NCBI RefSeq assembly: GCF_030413175.1
Contig: NZ_CP129212.1
Location: 6,300,450-6,364,449, forward strand
DNA: 64,000 nucleotides
Reading direction: 5' to 3'
DNA from: Bradyrhizobium roseum
Lineage (GTDB): Bacteria; Pseudomonadota; Alphaproteobacteria; Rhizobiales; Xanthobacteraceae
Below, piece by piece: positions 1 through 9,956 of this stretch. Below the pieces are notes generated by a model. It searched no databases. It saw only the letters and a list, made by a program, of their open reading frames with translations, and had not been told where the DNA came from. Made by a program: the position numbers and the translations under genes. Within the stretch, counting starts at the first letter, position 1, and every line of letters starts with the position of its first letter.

Positions 1-1
1 G

Positions 2-538
2 GGTGGCTGCGCCACCAACGGCGGCGCAACAGGCAGCACGTCCAATGCGATGGCTGCCGTGGGCGGCGGCCAGACCGTGACGTTCGAATCGATCGACGGC
101 CCGCCGCCGCAAGTCTTCGACCGCATGGTCAGCGTGCTCGACAGCGAATCGAAGCTGCGCAATTTGTCGATCGTCTCCCGCGAGGGCCGCGCGTCCTATC
201 GCGTGCGCAGTTATCTGTCGGCGCAGGTGGTGCGCGGCAAGGCCGTGATCGCCTGGGTGTGGGACGTCTACGACAACAACCAGCAGCGGACGCTGCGGCT
301 GTCCGGCGAGGAAGCCACCGGCAAGGCCGGACGCGATGCCTGGGCCGCCGCCGACGACCTCGTGTTGCGCAAGATAGCGCAGGCCGGCCTCAGCGGCCTG
401 TCGGGTATGATTAACGGAACGCCTGATGCACCTGTCCCGGCTCCCGAGCGCCGCGGCCCAGCGGTGGCGAGCATGGAAAATGCCGTACCCGCCCAGGATG
501 CGTCCGCGGTCGCCGTGCTCGCCTTTAGCGCCCAGTAA
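2..538 (+). CDS. C-terminal part of a probable lipoprotein, cut by the window edge
   Basis: The reading frame is open from the first bases of the window, so the true start lies upstream. The first visible residues read GGCATNGG, and the Cys at bases 8-10 could be the lipidated cysteine of a lipobox, which would leave only a signal peptide outside the window. The remaining ~175 residues hold a compact alpha/beta stretch (RMVSVLDSESKLRNLSIVSR, then SYRVRSYLSAQVVRGKAVIA) followed by an Ala/Pro-rich low-complexity tail. I do not recognise a named family with certainty. It precedes prs by about 170 bases with no obvious terminator between them. Reality of the gene is well supported by codon use; the lipoprotein call is an inference. 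Confidence 0.7.
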   Translation, partial: GGCATNGGATGSTSNAMAAVGGGQTVTFESIDGPPPQVFDRMVSVLDSESKLRNLSIVSREGRASYRVRSYLSAQVVRGKAVIAWVWDVYDNNQQRTLRLSGEEATGKAGRDAWAAADDLVLRKIAQAGLSGLSGMINGTPDAPVPAPERRGPAVASMENAVPAQDASAVAVLAFSAQ

Positions 539-711
539 CCGATCCCGTAAAAGTCACGAATCGGCCGTTTTTTGACCGGGAAAACCGGGCCGACGGGTTG
601 CCAGCCGAGCCCCCTGCCTGATATCTCCTCGCCCATCGAAACGCGCCGGTTTCCCGAGGATTTCTCGATATGCTGAACGTCGTATCCAGCAAGGCGCGAG
701 GAGAAGCGTCC

Positions 712-1665
<954 letters not shown>

Positions 1666-1673
1666 GTATCAGA

Positions 1674-1776
1674 CCTCATCCCGAGGAGCGCCTCTTCGCG
1701 CGTCTCGAAGGATGAATGGCACCAGCCGGGCCACATGGTTCGAGACGCGCGCACGCGCGCGCTCCTCACCATGAGG
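1674..1776. repeat. Palindromic intergenic repeat between prs and the SDR gene
   Basis: Long imperfect inverted repeat: outer arms CCTCAT (1674-1679) and ATGAGG (1771-1776), with GAGGAGCG / CGCTCCTC and GTCTCGAAGGATG / CATGGTTCGAGAC inside. The sequence type is familiar from dispersed repeats in Bradyrhizobium intergenic regions. It sits between two convergent genes and could form a long hairpin that ends transcription from both sides. Confidence 0.75.
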
Positions 1777-1785
1777 ATTTGACAG

Positions 1786-2595
1786 TCACTCAAATCCCGG
1801 CCGCGGCACCAGGTTCATCAGCATGTTCGCATAGCCGCCGTCGACCATGATCTCGTCGCCGTTGACGTAGGACGCCCGGTCGCTGGCGAGGAACAGGATG
1901 GCATCGGCCATGTCCTGCGGCATGCCGACCCGCCGCATCGGCACCACCGCCGAGCGCCGCTCGGTCACCCCGGGCGTATCGTAGAATGCCTGGCTCATCG
2001 GCGTGATCACCATGCCGGGGCTGACGACGTTGCTGCGGATGCCGTGCGGACCCCACTCGTTGGCGAGCTGCCGCGACAGCATGATCACGCCGGCCTTGCT
2101 GACGCTGTAGGCGCCGCTCTGCCCTTGCGCGTTGCTGCCGGCAATTGAGGCCACATGAACCAGGCTGCCGCGGCCGAGCCCGCGCATCTGCCGGCCGAAC
2201 GCCTGCGCGCAGATGAAATAGCCGGTCAGGTTGACGGCGAGCACGCTGTTCCATTCGGCAAGCGACAAGGTGTCGAGCGCGCCGGGGCGCAGAATGGCCG
2301 CGGTGTTGACCAGCACGCCGCACGGCCCGAGCGACTTTTCGATTCTCTCGGACGCGGCGGTGACGCTCTCGGTGCTTGTCGTGTCGCAGCCGACGACGAG
2401 ATGCCCGTCGCCGAGCTTGCGCAGCTCGGCCAGCGTCGCTTCAAGCCCGCCTTCGTCGCGATCGATCGCCGCTACGCGGGCGCCCGCTTTGGCAAAACTG
2501 ACCGCCGTGGCGCGGCCGATGCCGCCGCCCCCGCCGGTCACGACGCAAACGCGGCCCGACAGGCCGAGCCAATCCGACGAATCCATCCCTGCCAT
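1786..2595 (-). CDS. SDR-family oxidoreductase
   Basis: Classical short-chain dehydrogenase/reductase of about 269 residues, NAD(P)-dependent, cytosolic; the substrate cannot be read from the sequence. Visible motifs in order: cofactor-binding VTGGGGGIGRA near residue 18, NTAAIL (the NxAG position), catalytic Ser in HVASIAGS, the YSVSK active-site pair, and the C-terminal VNGDEIMVDGGYA typical of FabG-like SDRs. Two starts are possible (MAGMDSSD at 2595 or MDSSD at 2586). The downstream neighbour is prs on the other strand; the gene looks monocistronic. Confidence 0.9.
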   Translation of the reverse strand: MAGMDSSDWLGLSGRVCVVTGGGGGIGRATAVSFAKAGARVAAIDRDEGGLEATLAELRKLGDGHLVVGCDTTSTESVTAASERIEKSLGPCGVLVNTAAILRPGALDTLSLAEWNSVLAVNLTGYFICAQAFGRQMRGLGRGSLVHVASIAGSNAQGQSGAYSVSKAGVIMLSRQLANEWGPHGIRSNVVSPGMVITPMSQAFYDTPGVTERRSAVVPMRRVGMPQDMADAILFLASDRASYVNGDEIMVDGGYANMLMNLVPRPGFE

Positions 2596-2707
2596 GTTCG
2601 ATCACTCTTGGTTGGTGAACTGATGAGAGCAGCATAGCCGAAAGCACGGGTGCACCAAGCAAGTTGTCAGTGACCCGGGATTGCGTCCTCATAACATGAT
2701 CGTCTCA

Positions 2708-2770
2708 GCATGCCCGTCTGCACGGGCATGCCTCTCCCACCGCCGAGTCGATAGACGCGGCGGTGGGAGA
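2708..2770. terminator. Two perfect inverted repeats downstream of ribH
   Basis: A perfect 10-base stem (arms 2708-2717 and 2722-2731, GCATGCCCGT) is followed one base later by a perfect 13-base stem (arms 2733-2745 and 2758-2770, TCTCCCACCGCCG). There is no T-run, so this is not a canonical intrinsic terminator. It lies between the end of ribH and the start of the SDR gene, both on the minus strand. It could act as a terminator, an mRNA 3' end stabiliser or a protein-binding site. Confidence 0.5.
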
Positions 2771-2808
2771 CAATCAGCCGATCGCGAGAAGCTTACCCCA
2801 CGATCCCT

Positions 2809-3384
2809 TTAACCCACGATCCCCGCCGCGACCTGCCCGCGCAGCCTTTCCAGGCTGTGCAGCGTACTGGCGCAGGCTTGCGCGACCTCGATGCCCTTGA
2901 TGACGAAATGCTTGCGGAAGAACTCGTGGTGCACGGCGCTGTCATGGAACTGCTGCGGCGTCAGCACCGCCGAGAACACCGGCACCTCGGTCTTCAGCTG
3001 CACGTCCATCAGCGCCTTGATCACGGTATCGGCGACGAATTCGTGGCGGTAGATGCCGCCATCGACCACGAGGCCGGCCGCTACAATGGCCGTGTAGCGT
3101 CGCGTCTTGGCGAGCAGTTGCGCGTGCAGCGGTATCTCGAACGAGCCCGGCACTTCGAACAGATCGACCTGCGCCCGCGAGATATGCCGCGCCTCGATCT
3201 CCTCGAGGAACGCGATGCGGCATTCTTCGACGACGTCGCGGTGCCAGGACGCCTGCACGAAGGCGATGCGCTGCGGCTTGACGAAACGCGGATGCACCGG
3301 ACGCTCGGGCACATCGGGCGTGCCATTGGCCTCCGTGGTCTGCGGTGGGGATTGGACTTCAGGTTCTAGCAACATCTGATTCAT
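2809..3384 (-). CDS. ribH: 6,7-dimethyl-8-ribityllumazine synthase, RibH2 type
   Basis: Joins the ribityl pyrimidine intermediate with dihydroxybutanone phosphate to give lumazine, the penultimate step of riboflavin synthesis. The 191-residue protein carries FEVPGSFEIPL, VAAGLVVDGGIYRHEFVADTV and the SAVLTPQQFHDSAVHHEFF region, a form close to the RibH2 (type II) enzymes of Rhizobiales such as Brucella. The first ~30 residues are a Pro/Glu-rich extension. It stands alone, away from other rib genes, and is controlled by the FMN riboswitch directly upstream. The ATG at 3384 follows AGAGGAAA. Confidence 0.95.
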   Translation of the reverse strand: MNQMLLEPEVQSPPQTTEANGTPDVPERPVHPRFVKPQRIAFVQASWHRDVVEECRIAFLEEIEARHISRAQVDLFEVPGSFEIPLHAQLLAKTRRYTAIVAAGLVVDGGIYRHEFVADTVIKALMDVQLKTEVPVFSAVLTPQQFHDSAVHHEFFRKHFVIKGIEVAQACASTLHSLERLRGQVAAGIVG

Positions 3385-3466
3385 GGCTTTCCTCTTTCAG
3401 GACCAGAATCAGGGCACACGGAACGACGTCAGCCCGCGCGCAAACGCACGAGGGCCGCCGCAAACC

Positions 3467-3611
3467 GTTCTCTTTCATCCGGACTGTAACCGTCGGCTTC
3501 GGAATCACACCGAATCTGCTGACCCTTCCTCTCGGGAGAGAAGAAGGCGCTCGCGGGCTTGGGCGACGTCACCCTTACCGCCGGTGGGGATTTTCACCCC
3601 GCCCTGAGAAC
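3467..3611 (-). promoter_or_regulatory. FMN riboswitch (RFN element) in the ribH leader
   Basis: Read on the minus strand, the region has the conserved RFN blocks: GTTCTCAGGGCGGGGTGAAA, then CCCCACCGGCGGTA, AGCCCGCGAGCGCC, GGGTCAGCAGA, GATTCCGAAGCCGACGGT and the closing ACAGTCCGGATGAAAGAGAAC half. All helices of the FMN aptamer can be drawn. About 80 bases separate it from the ribH start, room for a Shine-Dalgarno sequestering or terminator hairpin. FMN binding would be expected to switch ribH off. Confidence 0.96.
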
Positions 3612-3644
3612 ATCGGCCGCCCGGAATGGACGACCTGAACAAAC

Positions 3645-3672
3645 AATATGACCAAGGCCGGGGCGTCAGCAA
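3645..3672 (-). promoter_or_regulatory. Candidate sigma-70 promoter for the ribH leader
   Basis: On the minus strand, TTGCTG (3672-3667) and CATATT (3650-3645) are separated by 16 bases. Transcription starting near 3638 would place the whole FMN aptamer in the 5' leader. This is a consensus-by-eye call. Confidence 0.4.
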
Positions 3673-3788
3673 GCACCTTGATATGGGCAACCGTCATGTC
3701 TCCATGCCGCCGGGACAGGACGCGCGGACGCCCTTACTTAAAGCGCGGCAATTGGAATAGGCTTGCTGCTAACAGGGGGACGCTCGAC

Positions 3789-4769
3789 ATGAATTTTTGG
3801 CTTCGCCGCAATATTCTCACGCTCGCCGGCGCACTGCTCGCCATCGCCGTCTCGCCGCAACCGGCCTCCGCGCTCGATTATCCGACGCGGCCAGCGAAAA
3901 TCGTCGCGGGCTTTTCCGCCGGCGGCGGCGTCGACATCACCGCGCGCCTGATCGGGCAGTGGCTGGCCGACCGTTTCGGGCAGCCCTTCGTGGTCGAGAA
4001 CCGCACCGGCGCCGCCGGCAATATCGGCACCGAGGCGGTGGTGAACGCCGCGCCGGACGGCTACACGCTGCTGCTGGCGACGGTGCCGAACGCGGTCAAC
4101 GCTTCGCTCTACGAAAAGCTCAATTTCAATTTCGTCCGCGACATCGCGCCGGTCGCCGGCGTCATCCGCGTGCCGATGGTGGTGCTGGTCAACCCCGCGG
4201 TGCCGGCGCAGACGCTTGCCGAATTCATCGCCTACGCCAAGGCCAATCCCGGCAAGGTCAACATGGCCTCGGCCGGCAGCGGCAGCGCGCCGCACATGGC
4301 GGGCGAACTGTTCAAGATGATGACCGGCGTCGACATGGTGCACGTGCCCTATCGCGGCCAGGGGCCGGCGCTGACCGACCTGCTCGGCGGCCAGGTGCAG
4401 ATCCTGTTTGCGGCGGCGCCGGGCACCGCCGACCACGTCAAGACCGGCAAGCTGCGTGCGCTCGCGGTGACCACGGCCACGCGCATGCCGGACCTCCCCA
4501 ACGTTCCGACGGTCGCGGATACCGTGGCGGGCTATGAAGCGAGTCAGTGGTACGGTTTCGCCGCGCCGAAAAACACGCCGGCCGAGATCGTCGACAAACT
4601 CAACAAGGAGATCAACGCCGCGATCGCCGATCCCGGCATGAAGGCAAAACTCGCCGCGATCGGCGGCGATCCGATGCCGGGCCCGCCGGCCGATTTCGGC
4701 AAACTGATCGCCGACGAAACCGAGAAGTGGGGCAAGGTGGTGCGCGCCGGCGGCCTCAAGCCGGAATGA
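3789..4769 (+). CDS. Bug/TctC-family tripartite tricarboxylate transporter substrate-binding protein
   Basis: Periplasmic binding protein of the Bug (TctC) family, 326 residues with an N-terminal signal peptide (hydrophobic ILTLAGALLAIAV, cleavage likely after PASA). Family hallmarks are YPTRPAKIVAGFSAGGGVDI near the mature N-terminus, GAAGNIGTEAV, and YRGQGPALTDLLGGQVQ in the middle. Such proteins bind carboxylates or related small molecules; the ligand cannot be predicted. No TctA/TctB membrane genes lie nearby, the orphan arrangement usual for this expanded family. The start at 3789 is preferred over upstream in-frame codons because it begins a proper signal peptide. Confidence 0.92.
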   Translation: MNFWLRRNILTLAGALLAIAVSPQPASALDYPTRPAKIVAGFSAGGGVDITARLIGQWLADRFGQPFVVENRTGAAGNIGTEAVVNAAPDGYTLLLATVPNAVNASLYEKLNFNFVRDIAPVAGVIRVPMVVLVNPAVPAQTLAEFIAYAKANPGKVNMASAGSGSAPHMAGELFKMMTGVDMVHVPYRGQGPALTDLLGGQVQILFAAAPGTADHVKTGKLRALAVTTATRMPDLPNVPTVADTVAGYEASQWYGFAAPKNTPAEIVDKLNKEINAAIADPGMKAKLAAIGGDPMPGPPADFGKLIADETEKWGKVVRAGGLKPE

Positions 4770-4954
4770 GCCTGCGTCGCCTCGACGTCTAACATTCTAT
4801 TAATTGCATCGCGTTCGATCGACGGCGCGCCCCGCGGCAGCACCGGAATGGACTCGCTTGCGACTCAGAAATTGATGAACAATTAACGCGCCTGATCGAT
4901 GATTGCCGGCAGAAAAGTCGAACCAAACCCATTGCCGGACGGGCTGCCATTCCA

Positions 4955-6031
4955 ATGCAAATCCAGGACGCGATGCCGCGCCCCGCCAGAATGTTTCTGT
5001 CGATCGTTGTGCCCTGCTGCAACGAGGCGGAAGGCCTACGCGAATTCCACCGGCAGATGACGGAAGCGGCGCGCGCGCTGTGCGGGCAGCGCTACGAACT
5101 GATCATGATCGACGACGGCTCCACCGACGGCACCTGGAAGCTGATCAACGAACTCTCGGCGGAAGACCGCAACGTCGTTGCCGTCCGGCTCGCCCGTAAC
5201 CACGGCCATCAGCTGGCGCTGACCGCGGGGCTCTCCACCGTCCGCGGCGACGTAGTGCTCGTCATCGATGCCGACCTGCAGGATCCGCCGGAGCTGCTGA
5301 CGCCGATGTACGACATGATGGTGCGCGAGAGCGCCGATGTCGTCTACGGCCTGCGCCGCAGCCGCGCTGGTGAAACCCGCTTCAAGAAAAAATCCGCCGA
5401 GGCGTTTTATCGCCTGCTCGCGCGCATCACGCGCGTTCACATCCCCGTCGATACCGGCGACTTCCGCCTGATGAGCCGGCGCATCTCCGACCAGCTCGTG
5501 CAGATGCCCGAGCACGACCGCTTCATCCGCGGCATGGTCGCATGGCTCGGCTACAAGCAGGTCGCCTATGAATACGACCGCAACCCGCGCTACGCCGGCA
5601 GCACAAAGTATCCGCTGGCGAAGATGATCGGCTTTGCGCTCGACGCGCTGATCAGCTTCTCAATGGTGCCGCTGCGGATCGCGACCTATGTCGGCGCGCT
5701 GCTGACGACCGGGCTCACGCTGATCGGCGTCTACGCGGTGATCGTCTGGATTCTTTCCGGCGCCGTGCCGGGATGGACCAGCTTGACGCTGCTGGTCGTG
5801 ATGATTTCCTCGGTCCAGCTTCTCGTGCTCGGCCTGATCGGGGAATATGTCGGCCGCATCTATATTCAATCGAAGAACCGGCCGCTGTTCGTGATCTCGC
5901 ATATTCACCGGCGCGGACGGCTGCCGCACGCGGCCGCGGACGGACGGGACAATCTCGAACAGGCGCCGCTGATGACGTTGCTGGCCCAGTCGGAATCCGG
6001 CATGCGCAGCGAAATCTACGAGGCTTCCTGA
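4955..6031 (+). CDS. GT2-family polyprenyl-phosphate glycosyltransferase (DPM1/ArnC-like)
   Basis: Likely transfers a sugar from a nucleotide donor to undecaprenyl phosphate on the inner face of the cytoplasmic membrane. The N-terminal ~230 residues are a GT-A domain with LSIVVPCCNEAEGL, IMIDDGSTDGTW, the DADLQDPPE metal-binding segment and YAGSTKYPLAKM. The C-terminus has two membrane helices (about residues 230-290), as in ArnC, GtrB and YkcC proteins. ATG codons at 4955, 4973 and 4991 are possible starts; 4973 has the better ribosome site (AGGAC). The methyltransferase gene overlaps it by one base, so the two are co-translated. The exact sugar is unknown. Confidence 0.9.
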   Translation: MQIQDAMPRPARMFLSIVVPCCNEAEGLREFHRQMTEAARALCGQRYELIMIDDGSTDGTWKLINELSAEDRNVVAVRLARNHGHQLALTAGLSTVRGDVVLVIDADLQDPPELLTPMYDMMVRESADVVYGLRRSRAGETRFKKKSAEAFYRLLARITRVHIPVDTGDFRLMSRRISDQLVQMPEHDRFIRGMVAWLGYKQVAYEYDRNPRYAGSTKYPLAKMIGFALDALISFSMVPLRIATYVGALLTTGLTLIGVYAVIVWILSGAVPGWTSLTLLVVMISSVQLLVLGLIGEYVGRIYIQSKNRPLFVISHIHRRGRLPHAAADGRDNLEQAPLMTLLAQSESGMRSEIYEAS

Positions 6032-6633
6032 TGAAGGCGATGATCCTGAGCCACCCCGCGCTCTACCAGGCCTATCAAAGCGCCGGAGGATTCTTCGGCG
6101 CCCGCATCAAGGCGATCGCGGATTACCTCACCATGCGGCCGGGCATGCGGGTGATCGATATCGGATGCGGGCCGGGCCACATCGTACAATATCTGCCCGA
6201 AGGCACGATCTATGACGGCTTCGACATCGACGAGACCTACATCGCCTATGCCAGGCGTTCGTTCGGCCACCTCGGCACGTTTCATTGCCGCTATTTCGAT
6301 GCCGCCGCCGCCCGTGAATTCGCCGGCGCCGACCTCGTGATGATGAATGGCGTCCTGCACCACATCGGCGACGACGACCTGAAGGCCACGCTCGCCAATA
6401 TCCGCGACGTCCTGAAGGACGACGGTGTCCTGTTCACCACCGACCCCTGCTACCGCAACGGCCAGTCGCCGATCGCGAAATGGCTGCTCGACAACGACCG
6501 CGGCGAATTCATCCGCAATGAAGACGGCTACAACAGGGTGCTCGGCAGTGCGTTTGCCAAGGTGAAGCTCGCCATTCGAGAGGACCTGGCGCGGCTGCCC
6601 TACACGTTTGCGATCGGCGTGATGCAGAAATGA
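6031..6633 (+). CDS. SAM-dependent methyltransferase (class I)
   Basis: A 200-residue Rossmann-fold methyltransferase. Motif I is VIDIGCGPGHI (near residue 42), followed by the acidic motif II residue in GFDIDE, then DLVMMNGVLHHI and VLFTTDP. It starts in a TGATG overlap with the glycosyltransferase, so the pair is very probably one transcriptional unit; a role in methylating the lipid-linked sugar or the glycan is an inference from this linkage. The substrate is not known. It converges on the next gene with only 12 bases between stops. Confidence 0.88.
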   Translation: MKAMILSHPALYQAYQSAGGFFGARIKAIADYLTMRPGMRVIDIGCGPGHIVQYLPEGTIYDGFDIDETYIAYARRSFGHLGTFHCRYFDAAAAREFAGADLVMMNGVLHHIGDDDLKATLANIRDVLKDDGVLFTTDPCYRNGQSPIAKWLLDNDRGEFIRNEDGYNRVLGSAFAKVKLAIREDLARLPYTFAIGVMQK

Positions 6634-6645
6634 CGCCGGCGCGGA

Positions 6646-8166
6646 TCAATCCGCCCGTTTCAGGATGTCGACGCCTTCGACCGAACGTACCAGCGCATAC
6701 GGCTTGAACAGCTCCGTCAGTTCGGCGTCGGCGCGCACCCAATCGCCCCATCCGTCGCGCAGATTATCGACCAGGATGATGTCGGGCGGCAGCTTCTTGA
6801 AATCCTCGATCAGCCATTGGCGCTCCAGCGCCAGATAGCCGTTCAGCCTTGCATCGGTCGCGGCGTCCACGACGGTCTTTTCGCGGGTCAGCCGCGTGAA
6901 CACCCGGAGCCACAGATTCTCCTGCCGGGAAACCCACACCCCGCCGACGTCGCGCACCAGCGGATGCCCGAGCGCGGCCTCGCCGCTCAGCATCAGGATG
7001 CGGGGATTCGGTTTGAGGCCCGCGATGGCTTGCTTGATCGGGCCGACATGGATCTGGATGTTGAACCAGAGCATGCCGAACGCCAAGATTGCTGCCATCA
7101 CGAGGCCCGATGCCGCCGCAAAAAGGCGCGAGCGCATCGCCGCGCCGTCGGCCGCCGTCAGGACGTAGCCCATCGCCAGCAACGCCACCGCGACCATCGG
7201 GTAGGAGTGATAGGCCCAGCCGCGCCGCTGCAGGAAGAACGAGACGGCAAATCCGGCGGAGGCGAGCAGCGCTATCGTCAACGCCGGATCCGGCTTTGAT
7301 TTCTGCCGCGCCAGCAGCACCGTTACGAGCGCAATGGCCGCTATCAGCGTCGCGTCGTTCAGGAAGATGATCTTGGCCGGCATCGACCACGACAGATAGG
7401 TATCGCGAACCAGCGGATAGGTGATCGTAAAATACTCGGAATAGAGGACATACGTTCCGAGACTGACCGACGCCACGATGGCGCCCGCGATGATGTTTTC
7501 CGGCGCAAACAGCACGCGCCAGGATCGCGAACGGATGGCGGCAAACAGGATGCACAGCGCCACCGGCACGACGAAGAACGGTTTGAAGGCGAGCGTGATG
7601 CCGGCCCCGCCGCCGGCGATCAGGATCGCCCACAGCGGCAACGGTTCGCGGTTGCTGCGCAGCGCATAAACCGCCAGCGCGGGCAGGAGGGTGAGCAATG
7701 CGATATGTTCGCGCTGCGCGAAGACGTGCATCGGCAGGATCGTCACGACGGCCGCGGCCCAGACCGCGAACATGCCCGATAGCGACGGCGCCGTTGCCGG
7801 CGAGCGCCGCAGGATGCGCGACGCCGCGAACAGCGAACCTGCCGCCAGCAGCAGAAGCTGCGCATCGATCACATGCCGCGGGTCGACGCCGAGAAGTCGC
7901 GCCAGCGCCACGCCCGGCAGATAGGCGAACGGCGCCATCGGTGGATTGATCTCGACGATATCGCGAAACAGCCGCTGCCCGTCCAGCATGCGTTCGCCGA
8001 TGACGAGCAGCCAGCTCACGTCGGTGTTGAGCGGAACGACCTGCCGGAGCCCGATGGCGATGACGAAGACGGCGCAGATCGGCAGCCACGGCATCGGCGC
8101 CAGCCCTTCCCGCCCCGCGGCACCTGCCGGCGAGCGAAGCGAAGCGGCTGAGAATTCCGTGGTCAT
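6646..8166 (-). CDS. Polytopic membrane protein, GT-C glycosyltransferase-like
   Basis: About 506 residues with roughly ten to twelve hydrophobic segments and a large C-terminal soluble part. The first loop has the acidic/aromatic NTDVSWLLVIGERMLDG and VEINPPMAPFAYLPG stretches, the arrangement of catalytic Asp and loop found in GT-C (PMT/ArnT-like) enzymes that take sugars from polyprenyl phosphate donors. The family assignment is by topology and loop pattern only. ATG 8166 is chosen over the upstream codon at 8205 because the added residues are polar and unconserved in look. It faces a second GT-C-like protein across a 180-base divergent promoter. Confidence 0.7.
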   Translation of the reverse strand: MTTEFSAASLRSPAGAAGREGLAPMPWLPICAVFVIAIGLRQVVPLNTDVSWLLVIGERMLDGQRLFRDIVEINPPMAPFAYLPGVALARLLGVDPRHVIDAQLLLLAAGSLFAASRILRRSPATAPSLSGMFAVWAAAVVTILPMHVFAQREHIALLTLLPALAVYALRSNREPLPLWAILIAGGGAGITLAFKPFFVVPVALCILFAAIRSRSWRVLFAPENIIAGAIVASVSLGTYVLYSEYFTITYPLVRDTYLSWSMPAKIIFLNDATLIAAIALVTVLLARQKSKPDPALTIALLASAGFAVSFFLQRRGWAYHSYPMVAVALLAMGYVLTAADGAAMRSRLFAAASGLVMAAILAFGMLWFNIQIHVGPIKQAIAGLKPNPRILMLSGEAALGHPLVRDVGGVWVSRQENLWLRVFTRLTREKTVVDAATDARLNGYLALERQWLIEDFKKLPPDIILVDNLRDGWGDWVRADAELTELFKPYALVRSVEGVDILKRAD

Positions 8167-8345
8167 GGGTCCATCCTGCCTGGAAGCTTTCGCGACGCTA
8201 GCCAAGGAGCGTTAACGCACGATTTGCGAACGATCCGCGACGCATCGGCGCAGGCCGAACCATTCACGAATCCTTAAAGCCGGCATCCTAGTGGTATCTA
8301 TCGCGCCCCATTTCAGATCGCCCGCGCGACGCACAGGAAACATGC

Positions 8346-9956
8346 GTGACAGACGCCGCTGAGGTTGCCGGAGCGGATGCAGCAGGGCCCGCGCCGCGGA
8401 CCTGGCGGACGCCTCTCGTTCAAACCAGCGTTTTGGCGCCGATCGCCATCGCGCTCGGTGCGCTGCTGGCAGGCGCGATCTACACCTGGTTCGTTGGCGA
8501 AGACGTCAACTGGGACTGGATGAACTACCACGAATACAATGTCTGGGCGGTCATCAACGACCGCTACGGCATCGACGCGATGCCGGCGGGCTTCCAGACC
8601 TATTTCAATCCGATCGTCTATTTCCCGATCTATTATCTGCGCCATGTGCTGCCGCTGCCCTACGGCATGATGATCATGGGCGCGGTGCACGGCCTCAATC
8701 TGCTCCTGATCTATTTTCTCGTCCGCGTCCTGTTGCGCGAAGCGGCAGCCGCGAGCGCGATCGGTGCGGCGATCCTGATCGCCGCGGTCGGGCCGATGAC
8801 GCTGTCGGAGGTCGGCACCAGCTTCTCCGACATTCTCACCGCGCTGCCCATTCTCGCCGGCTGCGTTTTGATCCTGTCGGCACGTGAATCGAATCAGGGG
8901 CGCTACGTTCTCGCCGGCCTCCTGATCGGCGCGGCCGTCGGGCTGAAGCTGACCAATGCCGTCTACGCCTTCGGCGCCGCCGCGGCCGTGCTCGCCGCCG
9001 GCCGGCCGGTGCGGGCGACGATCTGCCTTGGCATCGGCGGCGCAGCCGGTGCGCTCTTAACCGGCGGCGCCTGGAGCCTGATGCTGTGGCGCGAGTTCGG
9101 CAATCCCGTCTTCCCGATGTTCAATGCCGTGTTCCGCTCGCCCGAATTGATGGCGGCCAACATCATGGACTGGCAGTTCCTGCCGCGGGGCCTGCTCGAT
9201 GCGCTCGCCTATCCCTTCTACTGGCTGGTCGGCGACAACAGGAGCTCGGAATATCCGTTCCGCGACGCGCGCTTTGCGGTCGCCACCGTCCTGATCGTGC
9301 TCGGCATCGGCCGCGGCCTCGTCACGCGCACGGATATCTTCACGCGGCGCGACACCCAGTTCCTGCTGTTCTTCGGCGTCTCCTACGCGGCATGGCTCGG
9401 CGTGTTCGCGATCCAGCGCTACGCGGTGGCGCTGGAGCTGTTGTGCGCGCCGCTGATCGTGCTCTTGATCGCGCGAGTCTTGGCCGGCAGCACGGCCCGC
9501 CTGTCTCCGCTGCGCCTGAATGCGGCGTTGCTGGCGGTGGCCGTGGCCATCGCGCTGTGGTCGCAACCGGGCGACTGGTTCCGCCGCCCCTGGTCCAGTC
9601 CGTACCAGCCGGCGATTTCGAAATCGCTCGAACGGCCCGCGAACTATCTGCTGCTCGACAAGCCGCTGGCCTATATCGCCCCGCGGCTGCCGCCGCAGTC
9701 GCGGTTCTATCAGATCGCCGACATCGCCCTGCCGATCATGCAAGGCGGCAGGTTCGACCGCCGCATTCGCGCCGCGTTGCAGGACCCGCCGCCGGGCGGC
9801 ACATGGGGACTGCACACGCGCGACAAGCCGATCCGCGAACCGCTGCTGGAACGCTATGGTCTGCGCGTCGACGCGTCCCGCCCCTGCGTCGAAATCGAGG
9901 GTGCGTGGCTGGGGACGGCCATGCAGGCGTGTCCGCTGGTAGCGCGCGACAAATAG
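8346..9956 (+). CDS. Polytopic membrane protein, GT-C glycosyltransferase-like
   Basis: A 536-residue membrane protein starting at GTG 8346 (AGGAAA upstream; the nearby ATG at 8342 reads into a stop). About ten hydrophobic segments are visible. The first periplasmic loop holds EDVNWDWMNYHEYNVWA with Asp residues placed as in GT-C enzymes, followed by PAGFQTYFNPIVYFPIYY. The C-terminal ~130 residues are soluble. It forms, with the divergent gene and the nearby DPM-like transferase and methyltransferase, a probable glycan-modification patch. No specific substrate can be assigned. Confidence 0.7.
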   Translation: MTDAAEVAGADAAGPAPRTWRTPLVQTSVLAPIAIALGALLAGAIYTWFVGEDVNWDWMNYHEYNVWAVINDRYGIDAMPAGFQTYFNPIVYFPIYYLRHVLPLPYGMMIMGAVHGLNLLLIYFLVRVLLREAAAASAIGAAILIAAVGPMTLSEVGTSFSDILTALPILAGCVLILSARESNQGRYVLAGLLIGAAVGLKLTNAVYAFGAAAAVLAAGRPVRATICLGIGGAAGALLTGGAWSLMLWREFGNPVFPMFNAVFRSPELMAANIMDWQFLPRGLLDALAYPFYWLVGDNRSSEYPFRDARFAVATVLIVLGIGRGLVTRTDIFTRRDTQFLLFFGVSYAAWLGVFAIQRYAVALELLCAPLIVLLIARVLAGSTARLSPLRLNAALLAVAVAIALWSQPGDWFRRPWSSPYQPAISKSLERPANYLLLDKPLAYIAPRLPPQSRFYQIADIALPIMQGGRFDRRIRAALQDPPPGGTWGLHTRDKPIREPLLERYGLRVDASRPCVEIEGAWLGTAMQACPLVARDK

